A stretch of 64,000 nt of DNA from NCBI GenBank assembly GCA_050084985.1, contig JBITNC010000001.1, forward strand, positions 61,504,001-61,568,000, written 5' to 3'. The notes under the pieces are model-generated. The model was not told where the DNA came from. It saw nothing but the letters and a program-made list of their open reading frames with translations, and made no database searches. Positions within the stretch are counted from its first letter, which is position 1, and the number at the start of each line of letters is the position of its first letter. The DNA comes from Nageia nagi (taxonomy: Eukaryota; Pinophyta). Both the position numbers and the translations under genes were made by a program. Positions 25,067-36,800 of the stretch are shown here, piece by piece.

Positions 25067-25925
25067 TGTTAACACATAAAAATGATTTTATGTTTTTAAA
25101 TCAATAAATTAATGAAATAGGGTTGGCCCAACTATATGTTTTGAATGGATTAAAGTGATAATATTAATGTTTGGCTTGAATATGAATATTGTATGGGTTA
25201 TCTTGAATATTGCATGGTTTATCTTGAGTATTGCATGAATTATCTTGTTTATTGATGTGTTTATCTTAAATCTTGTGAATTAACCTTATTTATGTGGATG
25301 CATGCCGACCTATGGGCGGTATTATATATTATCTATATAAATAAGGGATCTAATAGTAAGTCCATAATAATAAGGATACACATGATCCCGCGTATGGTCT
25401 TGTAAGTGGCTACCCCTTAAGGTATCTCTTGGTACCGCCTACAAGGTTGTGGTTTGTGTGCTTCCTTACGCGAGCTCTCCTGACATCTGCGATCAATTCT
25501 GATATTATACTGCTATTTGAGATATCTATACTGAATATTTGGACCTAAATGAGAGGTCAAAGCTATCAAACTAAGGCCGCCAATGCTCCTTTGTGAACGG
25601 AAGAACACTATCGACGCTCTTATACCATTAAAATGGACCGCCCACGGTCCTCTTTTTGCATCCTTGCAGGTCACGACGTTGTGGGAAAAGGTAGTTTATC
25701 ATCATTACATCACCAATATCTGCATCTTTTGTTGTCAGGTACATTCTGTGAGGTAAGTACACAAATTACAATCTTGGTTGGTACAATTACACTTCTTAAT
25801 TGGTTATGTTGTTATTTATTATTATCTAGAATAAATTGCTATCCATAGCTAGAATACAGATAATATTGAGTTTGTAGATAGTTGCCTATTTACTTATTTG
25901 CATGCTCAATTTTTATTTGTAAACA
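25067..25925 (+). repeat. 5' LTR of element 2
   Basis: 859 bp, TGTTAACACA...TTTGTAAACA. TATA box TATATAAATA at about 25334-25343 puts the transcript start near 25365. The R/U5 part therefore includes a hairpin motif GGACCGCCCACGGTCC (25635-25650) and a related GAACACTATCGACGCTC block before it. Same length as the 3' LTR. Confidence 0.95.
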
Positions 25926-25927
25926 TT

Positions 25928-25945
25928 TGGTGAACCCAACGTGAA
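25928..25945 (+). other. Primer binding site of element 2
   Basis: TGGTGAACCCAACGTGAA, two bases after the 5' LTR. Confidence 0.8.
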
Positions 25946-26016
25946 GTGCACATCATTATACTAAAACCTTAAAGGTTTTAGTTAAGACTAACATCTATTT
26001 TGTGAGTGTTTTAGTT

Positions 26017-27240
26017 ATGGAACAGCTTAAGTTATTTTTGCGTAGTCTTTCAAAAAGAGATTTGGATGAATTATTGGTAGAAATCAGACATGATGATCTG
26101 GAGGGATCTGGAGGAATGCAAAATAGTGCTGAAGGTGACAATAGTAATGTTTAAGCTACTATGGAAGGTATGCAAAGATAGATAGACAGATTGGCAAGGA
26201 GATCAGCTCCACCTAATGATTCTTTTGAATTTGGTAGTCCTTTGTGTGATGAAATTCAGAGGCACATGCCACCATCCGACTACAAAGAACCAAAATTCAG
26301 TAAGTTCAATGGTGAAGGAGATCCAAAAAGACATATACATGGTTTCAAGGATGAGTGTGAACTCAAAATTGGTACAGACCAAAGATTGCAAGCTAAGTTC
26401 TTCCCCCATAGCTTGGAAGGAGAGGCTCAAGAATGGTTTTATGCCTTACCTGAAGGGTCCATTACATCATTTGAGGAATTTAGTAATTTGTTTCTGGAGT
26501 AGTATAAGCATAACATCAAGAAGAAAATTATGCTATCAGATTTATGTGCTATCAAACAAGACAGTGATGAACAACTAGACAAATTTGTTGTAAGGTTTAA
26601 GAAGACATGGCAGCAAGTGAAGACAAGATTAACAGAAAAAGAGGTAAATAACATTTTTAAAGAAGCTATTATATTGCCCTTACAATCATATGTTATCAAT
26701 TATACACATCTTACATTTTCCAATATGACGTATAAACTGTTAGAGAAAGAAAAAGTCCTTGTGAAGCTAGGGCTTGTAAAGTATGGTAACAATGAAAAGA
26801 CAAAAGCAAAGGATAAGAAACCACAATCACCAAAGAAAGAGAAAGCTGTCCATGTGGCTGAGAAGACAAATGAGATGAAGGAAAAGAGATATGTGAGATT
26901 TCCCATACCTCCAAGACATATCCTAAAAGACCTTGTGGAAAAAGGGTTATTACAACCTTTACCGAAGCATGAAGAAGATCCAACAGTAGAAAAACCCCAT
27001 TAGTATAAGGAAGATAGATATTATGAATATCATCAGACTAAAGGCCATGCTACTAATGGATGTGGAAATCTTAGGGATAGAATATAGAAGCTCATAGAAG
27101 ATGGATTCTATGTATGTCCAGCAAAGGTCAAAGATACAGGAGAAGAATAGCATATCAATATGATCTTTCTTGAAGATGCTTGCGAAGTTAGCCCTGGTGG
27201 GAGCTCCAGGCCCTTCAGAGGTATCATTTAGTAGATCAAA
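26017..27240 (+). pseudogene. gag: gag of element 2, interrupted by stops
   Basis: Gag polyprotein starting at ATG 26017 (MEQLKLFLRSLSKRDLDELL). Capsid region FGSPLCDEIQRHMPPSDYKE, KFNGEGDPKRH, SLEGEAQEWFYALPEGSIT and FKKTWQQVKTRLTEKEVNN; then a Lys-rich linker and the zinc-knuckle-like EYHQTKGHATNGCGNLRDRI near 27020-27085, in which the first cysteine of the sister copies is a tyrosine. Six in-frame stops: five TAG and one TAA, four of the TAGs at positions that are Gln in sister copies. Homology ends abruptly at about 27190-27240, where the sister units continue into the rest of gag and the protease. Confidence 0.88.
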
Positions 27241-27245
27241 ATATA

Positions 27246-27845
27246 TATATAAAAAAAAAGGGGGGGAGAAGAGAAAAGCTAGCAGTTGGTTCAGGTCTCT
27301 AACAGACATCAGGGTCAAGAGATTGGGAGGTTTCATGACGTCATGTACAAGAGCAAATGAGGAGCATCAGCATTGTATTTCGTGAGAAAAGAACCATCAG
27401 TGGTGCTCTTTTAGGGGAAAAATAGAGGAAATCGAAAGGTACCAATTACTCCCGCAGCATGGGAAGTCAGAATTTCAGGTCGTGTCATTGATGTTCATTT
27501 TTAAAGATCATGGAACATCAAATTAATGCATCACAAGCACATGTACAAGAGCAAATGAGGAGCATCAGCATTGTATTTCATGAGAAAAGGACCATCAGTG
27601 ATGCTCTTTTAGGGGAAAAATAGAGGAAAGCAAAAGGTACCAATTACTCCCGGAGCATGGGAAGTCAGAGTTTTAGGTCGTGTCAATTGGCGTCATTCTC
27701 AAGGATCATGAAATATCAAGTTCATTCATCACAGATACATGCATAAGAGCAAATTAGGTACCAAAATTTGTGTTTTATATATATATCATGATCAAAATGT
27801 TTTTTTTTATTTACAATACAACTAGATGAGATTACATAGAATGAT
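27246..27845 (+). repeat. Polypurine run and 198-bp tandem duplication
   Basis: A 28-base all-purine run (about 27250-27277) is followed by two copies of a 198-bp unit starting ACAAGAGCAAATGAGG at 27347 and 27545, with the start of a third copy near 27741. Each unit contains ACCATCAGTGGTGCTC-like sequence related to the 16-nt hairpin motif. No coding. This is also the 3' flank of the antisense PMD gene. Confidence 0.8.
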
Positions 27846-30118
27846 CTAGAATCTCCTACTAGACCCCCCTCCCCCTACACTAGAGCTAGTAGCCCTACTA
27901 GATGTGCCACCCTTGCACCATGCCTTGTACTTCTCTGCACGTGCCTTCTCCTCGCTAATCTATCTCTCAGCCTGGTGAAGCTACTCATAGAGGGTCTTGA
28001 TCTCCTTGTTAGCTACCTGTAAGTCCTGGTAGATACCAGTATAATCCCCTCCTCCAAACTGTAGATGACTCTATAGTTCTCTAATCTCCTGATCCTTCTG
28101 ACCGATTTGACCACGCAGTTTTGCTATCTCAGCCTCAGGATCTGTGACATAGCATAAACATATCATGTTAGCCCCTTTGTATATCATGAAAAGTAGAAAA
28201 TCAAAGCAAAGTAAAAAGAGATAATAAGTTACCATCATCATCCTCGTCGTAGTCTTCATCATCCCAGTCTGACTCTGTCTTATACTCAGGTTCATATTCA
28301 TCCTAGTCTGGATCGGTCTCCTCATTATCATCATGACCTGCATCTAGAGATGTGTCATGAGCATATGTAGAACTACCCTCTCCTCCCCATCCTCCCGTGG
28401 TGAAGGGAGTGTCCCATCCGATCTCTGTGTCTCCTATGTGCTCATCCTCCCATGCATCGTCACCTGTGTCAGCATCGTAAATGCCTATGTGGTGAGGATG
28501 GCATGTCCTCCACCAATCTAGGTAGTCCTCTGTGTGATCAGGTCCATCTATGTCATCATCGACCCCATGGTTGGAGTCCTCGCTAGGGGACTCCCAATCT
28601 GAGTCCTAGTCAGGTACTAGCTCATAATCCTCTGGGAGGTGCCTGCTATGATAGTAGCGAACCACTATCTTGCAATCATCCGGTATGCCCTGCTGGAGGC
28701 CAAATTGATGAAGTACTCGCTCTAGCCTATACAGCTCCACTAGTGCCCTACGTGCCTATAGGTATGTAGGGTGTCTCACCCATGCCATCTCCTGTATGTC
28801 CTCCTCCCACTCTGGTACACCTCCTCGATAGGGATGCCAGTATATCTATGCCTCCTGTAGTAGGTCAAATCGTACCCACCATCCCTCTAGGTACATGCTA
28901 GGAAAATCGGGTCCCTCTGTCATCGCCCACCATTGCCAAGTGGGTGCATCATCTGGCTGATCTAGGGGCAACATCGTTGGTCTAGAGATGATGATGTGAT
29001 CATATGCCCATACTTGTAGAATCATAGAATGAGCCACCTGTCTCCCGCCTCTCTCCACCTCTGCAAAGCTGTGGAGATCATGATAGAGTTGCGCTAGTAT
29101 TGCGGGGCACCATGCATATCGCTGCCTATGTATAACCATATCCTATATAATAGGAATCATACCCAATGGGAAGGTATCACTGCTCTTATCTGGATAGACA
29201 ATAGCATCTAGAAGGCAGGCAATGAGGAGCCTCATCCGTAGATCACCCCATGCTGGAGGATCCTTTGGCACATGTGTCACGAGGGACACATCCCTTTTCC
29301 TATGATTTACTTCATCTGATCCTGTCAGCCATGTAGCCCATGCCTCTACCTATTCCAGGCTTGGAATAGGAATCATGTTCACTAGCCTCCCCCTGATAGG
29401 AAGTCTAGTGATCCTATAGATATCCTCTAGTGTCACTGTAATCTCACCAGTTGGAAGGTGGAAGGTGTTGGAGTTTGGATCCCACCTCTCCATCAAAGCT
29501 GTCAGCATGTTGCGGTCATGAAACACATAGTCAGCAAATGTAAGGTAGCTGAACGAAATGTCCTCTAGAATGCTCCGAGCTACGTCAATTTGTGGCCACT
29601 ATTGGGTAGTGGTGAAAGCAACACTCTTACCAGATGGTCGCATGAGGTATGCACAGTTCTGTAAGAAAAGAATGATAAAAGACAAGTTAGTGTCAAGGTA
29701 TAAAACACAGAATAGCAAAAATAGTATTGGTGAAAAGGACCGCCCATGGTCTAGATCAGGTGAGAAGGACCGCCCATGGTCCAAACTAGAGCAGAAAGGA
29801 CCACCAGTAGTCCTGTTTCCATGAATAAGGGTGATAAAAATTTGGGGTGCAAGTTTGTACGGATGAGCTTAGTGCAGCCATGATACTAGAAATTCAAAAA
29901 AAAACAACAAAGTGAAAAGGAAAAACGTAGGGCTAGGGTATGTAATAGGAAAACCCTAGAGGTAATTTAGAAAACTAGTAAAAAAGCTACTAAAATCTAA
30001 AAATAAGCAAAAGCATAGCAAGGAAAAGGTAGGAGATGCAATGTACCTGATGACTAGCAGGAGAATCAGCCACCAAGGTAGCTCTGTGTCCATTTCAGCA
30101 TGTGATCGGCAGGGCCAT
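27846..30118 (-). pseudogene. Plant mobile domain (PMD, MAIN-like) gene captured in the retrotransposon, antisense
   Basis: Three exons on the minus strand: 30118-30047, 29658-28233 and 28141-27846. Introns (388 and 91 bases) have GT...AG ends and phases 0 and 1 that join in frame. Exon 2 holds the PMD (aminotransferase-like domain): TALMERWDPNSNTFHLPTGE, ITVTLEDIYRITRLPIRGR, WGDLRMRLLIACLLDAIVYP, YAWCPAILAQLYHDL and LILQVWAYDHI-type motifs in the family order. It ends in a long Asp/Glu-rich tail. Exon 3 begins DPEAEIAKLRGQIGQKDQEI, a likely coiled coil, and ends in a Ser/Gly tail (VGGGGSSRRF, TAG at 27846). Ten in-frame stops, nine of them TAG. MAIN/MAIL proteins act in the plant nucleus in gene expression and silencing; PMD copies in transposons are known. 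Present coding state is broken. Confidence 0.88.
29737..29813. repeat. Three hairpin motifs in PMD intron 1
   Basis: GGACCGCCCATGGTCT (29737-29752), GGACCGCCCATGGTCC (29767-29782) and GGACCACCAGTAGTCC (29798-29813), spaced about 30 bases. Each has GGACC facing GGTCC or a near match. The same motif occurs in LTRs and other parts of this retrotransposon family. Confidence 0.85.
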
Positions 30119-30260
30119 AGTGTGCAGCTACAATACAGGAAGAATCACCTAGTGATAGTGACAAAATCACCAGCTAAACCTCTTTGAATCAGTCTCTCAA
30201 GCTCTAGGATGCTCTCAGCTATGAAAATGATAGGGTGAACAAATGAGGAAGGGTGGGGCC

Positions 30261-30270
30261 CCTTTTATAG
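30261..30270 (-). promoter_or_regulatory. TATA box of the PMD gene
   Basis: On the minus strand CTATAAAAGG, 143 bases upstream of the ATG at 30118. Position and sequence fit a plant core promoter, suggesting the captured gene carried its own promoter rather than relying on the LTR. Confidence 0.6.
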
Positions 30271-30559
30271 AAAGGTTAGGGCACACACTTCAAGGAAAAT
30301 TTCGATTTGAGCATTTGGTACACGTAGACGAGCCATCAGGTATCAATTTGGAATCCAGAGGTGATTTGTAGGGACTTGATTTTTATGATTTTTGATGGAT
30401 CTTCAAGAAAAGGACCACCCGCGGCCTTAGTGAAGATCGCTGGCATTCTAGGTCTGCAAGAAAAGGACCGCCTACGTTCCTTTATCCAGAAAATTAGTTT
30501 ATCAAGCATCATGGGTGTTTGATCAACATTATATCTAGGAGAATATTGCTTTGAGCTTC

Positions 30560-31610
30560 ATGTTTGCAGACCCAAGTAGTCAGCTTATCATGCCTATAAG
30601 TGGAGTCTAGCTCCCCTTGTCAACTTATCATGTGCCTATGAGTGGAGTCCAGCTCCCCTTGTTAGCTTATCATGTGCCTATGAGTGGAGTCCAACTCCCA
30701 TTGTTAGCTTATCATGTACCTATGAGTGGTGTCCCAGCTCCCATGATCAGCTTATCATCTCTATGAGTGGAGTCCAGCTCCCCTTGTCAGCATATCATGT
30801 GCCTATGAGTGGAGTCCAACTCCCATAGTCAGCTTATCATGTGCCTATGAGTGGAGTCCCAACTCCTGTGATCAGCTTATTATGCTTATGAGTGGAGTTC
30901 CAGCTCCCATTGTCAGCTTATCATGTACCTATGAGTGGAGTCCCAGCTCCTATGATCAGCTTATCATCTCTATGAGTGGAGTCTAGCTCCCCTTGTCAGC
31001 TTATCATGTGCCTATGAGTGGAGTCCAGCTCCCCTTGTTAGCTTATCATGTGCCTATGAGTGGAGTCCAGATCCCATAGTCAGCTTATCATGTGCCTATG
31101 AGTGGAGTCCAGCTCCCCTTGTCAGCTTATCATGTGCCTATGAGTGGAGTCCAGCTCCCATTTTCAACTTATCATGTACCTATGAGTGGAGTCCCAGCTT
31201 CTGTGATCAGCTTATCATCTCTATGAGTGGAGTCCAACTCCCATTATTAGCTTATCGTGTGCCTATGAGTGGAGTCACAGCTCCCGTGATCAGCTTATCA
31301 TGCTTATGAGTGGATTTCTAGCTCCCCTTGTCAGCTTATCATGTGCCTATGAGTGGAGTCTCAGCTCCCGTGATCAGCTTATCGTCTCTATGAGTGGAGT
31401 CCAGCTCCCATTGTCAGCTTATCATGTACCTATGAGTGGAATCCTAGCTCCCGTGATCAGCTTATCGTGCTTATGAGTGGAGTTCCATCTCCCATTATCA
31501 GCTTATCATGTGCCTATGAGTGGAGTTTTAGCTCCCGATATCTGCTTATCATGCTTATGAGTGGAGTTCTAGCTCCCATTATCAGTTTATCATGCCTCTT
31601 GGTGGAGTGT
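30560..31610 (+). repeat. 42-bp minisatellite, about two dozen copies
   Basis: Unit close to CAGCTTATCATGTGCCTATG followed by AGTGGAGTCCAGCTCCCCTTGT, with shorter variants where GTGCC is CTC or CTT. Lies in the 3' region of element 2. Homologous to one half of the 150-bp composite repeat of the minus-strand sister elements. Confidence 0.92.
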
Positions 31611-31619
31611 CAGCTTCAT

Positions 31620-32200
31620 CAGTTTATCACTTGTTTTGCAAAGTTCGGTTCTTATGCAACTGTAGTACACCTCTTGGTGCGAAGGCTCAGTTGTGTGGAA
31701 CTTAGCTCTCACATATCAGTTTATCATTATTTTACGAAGTTCAGTTCTTATGCAATTGGAGTACACCTCTTGGTGCGAAGGCTCAGCTGTGTGGAACTTA
31801 GCTCTCACATATCAACTTATCACTTGTTTTGTGGAGTTCGATTCTTATGCAACTGGAGTACACCTCTTGGTGTGAAGGCTTAGTTGTGTGGAACTTAGCT
31901 CTCACATATCAGTTTATCATTGTTTTGTGGATTTCGGTTCATATGCAATTGGAGTACACCTCTTGGTGCGAAGGCTCAGTTGTGTGGAACTTAGCTCTCA
32001 CATATCAGCTTATCACTTGTTTTGCGGAGTTCGGTTCTTATGCAACTGGAGTACACCTCTTGGTGCGAAGGCTCAGTTGTGTGGAACTTAGCTCTCATAT
32101 ATCAGCTTATCATTTTTTTGCAGAGTTTGGTTCTTATGCAACTGCAGTACACCTCTTGGTGCGAAGGCTCAGTTGTGTGGAACTTAGCTCTCCCTTGTGT
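31620..32200 (+). repeat. 96/97-bp tandem repeat, six copies
   Basis: GTACACCTCTTGGTGCGAAG recurs at 31665, 31761, 31858, 31954, 32051 and 32147, alternating 96 and 97 bases. Each unit includes TGTGTGGAACTTAGCTCTC. Because 96 is a multiple of three, open frames with repeated peptides appear here; they are by-products, not genes. Confidence 0.92.
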
Positions 32201-32204
32201 GTGG

Positions 32205-32480
32205 TTATGGTTATCATGTGTTGTTATGTGTTATCATGTTTTGTCTTGTGAGTTGGTTATGTGTGTTGTTATGTGTTATCATGTCTTGTCTTGTGAGTTG
32301 GTCATGTGTGTTATCATGTCTTTTGAGTTGATCATGTGTGTTATCATGTCTTGTCTTGTGAGTTGGTCATATGTGTTGTGATGTGGTCTTGTCAAGTTGT
32401 CGTCCGGTCGACATGTGTGGTCAAGTCGTTTGTCCAGTCATTGTCATGTGTGTTGTCAAGTTTGTTGTCATGGATCATCA
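32205..32480 (+). repeat. Short GT-rich direct repeats
   Basis: Degenerate copies of GTGTTATCATGTCTTGTCTTG and GTGAGTTGGTCAT. Corresponds in reverse orientation to the ACATGACCAC repeats at 51911-51970 in the second minus-strand unit. Confidence 0.75.
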
Positions 32481-32758
32481 GCATTACGGTAAGGTTATCA
32501 GATTATCAGACATATCAGGCTATTACCTCCTACAGCAGAACGCAAGGGGCAAGCATGCCCAAGGTAATATCAAAAGGGAGTTTTCTCAACCTATATCTAG
32601 TACTAATAAGCTTTATCATGATGTTGTTTAAGTTCAGAATGGTTAATGTTTATCATTGCTTATCAAAATTGTTTGCTATGATATTGTGTTTTTACTTTGA
32701 ATGCAAAATCTCAAGTCACCTCATGTTTCTTTCGATTTCACATCCAAAGTGGGGCATC
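32481..32758 (+). other. 3' end of element 2 internal region with polypurine tract
   Basis: Conserved with the minus-strand units (GCAAGGGGCAAGCATGCCC, CTTTCGATTTCACATCCAAAG). Ends with the polypurine tract AAAGTGGGG (32746-32754) just before the 3' LTR. No coding. Confidence 0.7.
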
Positions 32759-33617
32759 TGTTAACACATAAAAATGATTTTATGTTTTTAAATCAATAAA
32801 TTAATGAAATAGGCTTGGCCCAACTATATGTTTTGAATGGATTAAAGTGATAATATTAATGTTTGGCTTGAATATGAATATTGTATGGGTTATCTTGAAT
32901 ATTGCATGGTTTATCTTGAGTATTGCATGAATTATCTTGTTTATTGATGTGTTTATCTTAAATCTTGTGAATTAACCTTATTTATGTGGATGCATGCCGA
33001 CCTATGGGCGGTATTATATATTATCTATATAAATAAGGGATCTAATAGTAAGTCCACAATAATAAGGATACACATGATCCCGCGTATGGTCTTGTAAGTG
33101 GCTACCCCTTAAGGTATCTCTTGGTACCGCCTACAAGGCTGTGGTTTGTGTGCTTCCTTACGCGAGCTCTCCTGATATCTGCGATCAATTCTGATATTAT
33201 ACTGCTATCTGAGATATCTATACTGAAGATCTGGACCTAATTGAGAGGTCAAAGCTATCAAACTAAGGCTATCGGTGCTCCTTTATGAACGGAAGAACAC
33301 CGTCGGTGCTCTTATACCACTGAAATGGACCACCCGCGGTCCTCTTTTCACATCCTTGCAGGTCACGACGTTGTGGGAAAAGGCAGCTTATCATCATTAC
33401 ATCGCCTATATCTACATCTTTCGTTTTCAGGTACATTCCATGAGGTAAGTACACAAATTACAGTCTTGGTTGGTACAATTACACTTCTTAATTGGTTATG
33501 TTGTTATTTATTGTTATCTAGAATAAATTGCTATTTGTAGCTAGAATACAGATAATATTGAGTTTGTAGATAGTTGCTTATTTACTTATTTGCACGCTCA
33601 ATTTTTATTTGTAAACA
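32759..33617 (+). repeat. 3' LTR of element 2
   Basis: 859 bp, same ends as the 5' LTR. The hairpin copy here is GGACCACCCGCGGTCC (33327-33342), with a second palindrome GAACACCGTCGGTGCTC (about 33295-33311) just upstream. Followed by CATGT. Confidence 0.95.
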
Positions 33618-33622
33618 CATGT

Positions 33623-36600
33623 TTGTATCTTTTGTACTTGCATGACTTAATTGATCAAAATCAACCATCACTCCATATTCAAAGGTCATTCTATTAATAT
33701 CTTTCTTATCAATTCTAAAGTGTTGACCATATGCCCACATTGTAGAAAAAGACAATGTCTACACACAATTTTATGTGAATGTTATATTAGTGCAAGTATT
33801 ATATCTATATTAACAATAACTATATTATAAAAACTTTAAAACTAAGTCCATAGTAATTAATGAATAATTACATCATAATTAGATCCATAAAATATATTTA
33901 AATCATCTTAATAGGTTTTTTCTTTTGCACCTTGAGGTAAATTCTCTTCAATTGCTTATTTTATCCATGACCTTGGACACTCTTTTGGACAATTTTTATC
34001 TCTTAGATGTGGAGGTATTGGTGTACTCCTTGGATTTTCACTATGAAATAAATATGTTTTGCTAAAATTGAACTTCTTTTGCTTTCATAACTTTCAATCT
34101 AATATTTACAACATTCCATATTCATCATGACAAAATGGTTTATAGATTCATACATGTCACGATCTATAATTTTTTGATGACATAAAATGATTTTGTTAGT
34201 AACTATTGATTAGATTCATACATATTACATATATTAATTAATATTATGTAAAATATAGTTAGTACCTTTATTAAGAACATATGATCTCCCATTTATTTTT
34301 AAAACCTCTCCTAATTTATCTATGTCTTTCTCTGCTTCTAATCATATTGTTGGAGTTGAATCATGAATTTAAGATAGAAACTCACATAAAAAAAGACTTT
34401 TGCATATATACTTCACACATAGATCCTTATGGTCTAAATTTTTGTCTAACAAATCTTTTTAATACTTTTAAAATAATTTCCATAAAAAACATGCTTCTAG
34501 TACTATAACACCTGCTATTTTAGTATAATTTACTAGGTGGATTAATAGATGAACTTGTATGTCCATAAAAGTAGCAGACATTTCTTTTTCAAATTTACAA
34601 ATAATTTATATAATTTCTATTAACCATTTAAGAATTAATTTAGATGTATGTCCTTTGAATTCAACCACCTATTTATAAAAATATAATTAATATCATCATA
34701 TGTAAAAATATATTAAAAACTACAAAATAACAATAAATGCACTATATTTTTTCATTGATTAGTATTGTAAATAATATGAAATACCTTAGAAATAATTATA
34801 GTTGACCAATTACATATCTTAAATCAAAAGGTAAAGTTGTACATCCATGAATTGTAAGTGGAAAAATAATTTCTAGCAAAATTTATGTTAATCAAAATAT
34901 AGATGAATAAAATATATATAAGAATTTTGATATGCATATAATACAAGAATACCTTCATTAAGTTGTAATAATAATGAGACTTCAATCCTTTCATTTTTCC
35001 ATGATTGTGAATGCTTTTCATAGAAATGATGCATATCCTCTTGGTATTTTAATGGTTTTAACTAGATTGTGTAGAATATTCACTTCATCTTTAGTTATAA
35101 ATCATGAGGCTGAATCAAGTGCATTTGTTGTTCTATTTGAATTTTTAGTTATCCAAAGGGCACATTTTTTTGGTAGCCTTTAAATAATATCTCAGTTGAA
35201 TAGCATTTGATTATTTGGTTATTGCATATTGATATAAAGAAGATGCAATATTTTTTACAATATACATATGATCCAATAAATGTTTCAATGATAAATACTT
35301 CTAGTATTCTAGATTATAAAATATGGACAATCTATTCATACTTGAAAACATATGTAAATGTAAATATTTAATTGATAAAATAATTGAATTGACATGTTAC
35401 AAAGAATGTTTTGAAATAAATAAATATATTTATATAGTATTTTATTAAAATTTACCTTGAGGTAAATCATCTTTTTGAACAATAACATCCTTTAGGTCTT
35501 CAACAATACCTTCCTCAAAGTATTTTATCCAACATTTTTCTTCATTTTATCAGTACTTTTACAACCAATCCAAAGGAGATGCATATTTGGGAGTTTTTAT
35601 GTGATCATTTTGATCACTAAATTATGATTTTATATTTTGAAACTCATGATCCAATGGTAAATATTTTTTATGGCCAAGGTATTCCATATTTTACAAGTGT
35701 TTTAAATATCTTTCTATGAGATTTTCTATGCACCGTGGACAAGCATGATAACCTTTTGTACATAAGCTTGCAATACATTTTTATTAGAGAATACAACTAT
35801 ATAATTTTGTGAAATTAAATATTTATAATTTATTATTTTAATATAAATGTAAATGTAATAAAAATTATATATACATACTTGAACAAACATTAAGACCTAG
35901 ATAATCATGTATAGTTTAAGATAGTATGCCATATCATGTAAATGATATTTATTAGATGGGTCTAATTATATTAATCACATTCTAAATTCCATTACATAAT
36001 TTCATCAATTCATTTATTAATTGTTCAAAGTAGATATCCATATTTTTCACCTAATGTGGTCTAAGAACTAAAAGAGTTGACATTAAATATTCATTTTTCA
36101 AGGAAATCCATGGATGTATGTTATAATTGATTATAAAAATGAGCCACATTGACTAATTAGATGATTGTATGGAATGTGTATTGATACATCAATTACTAAA
36201 CCCAACCTGAGACTTCTAGGTTCATCCTGAAATTTATCGGACCATATATTTTCTATATGTTTCATTGCTCTAGAATCTTCAAGAATGTGTAGTACATCAT
36301 CTTCACTTCTATTTTTTGCATGCCAATCCATACACCATGCAAGTAACTCACACATGTACATTCTAATAAATCTATCAATAATTGAAATATGGTGAACAAC
36401 CTTCAAAGGAACATTTTCCCTGTAGTTCCTAAATAGTATCTATTTACACCACTCTTTGTACATACACTCAATTTTTCATATGATCCTCTATATAATATGC
36501 AATGATTAATATAAGTATGGTATGAAACACATGATACCCTTAGAAGCAAATTTTCATTTAGTAACCTATAATACAAACAAAATCATAAAATTATTATGTA

Positions 36601-36800
36601 TATAATAAATAAATATTAAAAAATATTCAATAAATTTATAAAAATAAAAAAAATTATAAAAATAAATACATACTTCAAAAGATCATTGACACTTATATCT
36701 GACCATCCATTTTTGGCCTTTATATTCATGATAAGTAGGAGTGCTTCCAACTTGGAAATACATGCTCAATGGTATAAATGTGTTTTGGTAGCAACATACA
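33623..36800 (-). pseudogene. CACTA (En/Spm) transposase, tnp2 plus DUF4218 (part 1 of split element)
   Basis: Minus-strand DNA-transposon transposase, read N to C from 36800 down. NIKAKNGWSDISVNDLLKY (about 36670-36730) and KVVHHISIIDRFIRMYMCEL (36405 down) followed by WHAKNRSEDDVLHILEDSRA and DEPRSLRLGLVIDV (to about 36180) match the tnp2 core order of plant CACTA elements. Next come KGYHACPRC and MEYLGHKKYLPLDHEFQNIK (about 35760-35640), GKMKGLKSHYYYNLMKVFL (about 35015-34950), and the DUF4218 segment FEKEMSATFMDIQVHLLIHL with TKIAGVIVLEACFLWKLF (about 34600-34480). Frame changes and stops throughout. The C-terminal remainder is at 24730-25066, beyond the Ty3 insertion. Confidence 0.83.

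Larger units (their letters stand above)
25067..33617 (+). mobile_element. Non-autonomous Ty3/gypsy element with gag only and a captured antisense PMD gene (element 2)
   Basis: 8551 bp, bounded by two 859-bp LTRs and a perfect 5-bp target duplication CATGT (25062-25066 and 33618-33622). The primer site is TGGTGAACCCAACGTGAA at 25928-25945 and the polypurine tract is AAAGTGGGG at 32746-32754. It encodes only gag; protease, RT, RNase H and integrase are absent. Where pol should be, a three-exon plant mobile domain gene lies on the opposite strand, followed by two tandem-repeat blocks. LTRs differ at about 35 positions by eye (about 4%), so insertion is much younger than element 1. LTR ends and gag match the minus-strand family at 42.9-61.0 kb, a possible source of trans-acting proteins. 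Confidence 0.95.

Noticed and set aside
30560-31610. Regular 42-bp repeats resembling a CRISPR array
   Set aside because: Units are head-to-tail with no unique spacers, in a plant retrotransposon; it is a minisatellite.
31467-32764. Several open frames of 60-140 codons with repeated peptides
   Set aside because: They arise from the 96/97-bp tandem repeats, exist in overlapping frames and have no domain; not genes.
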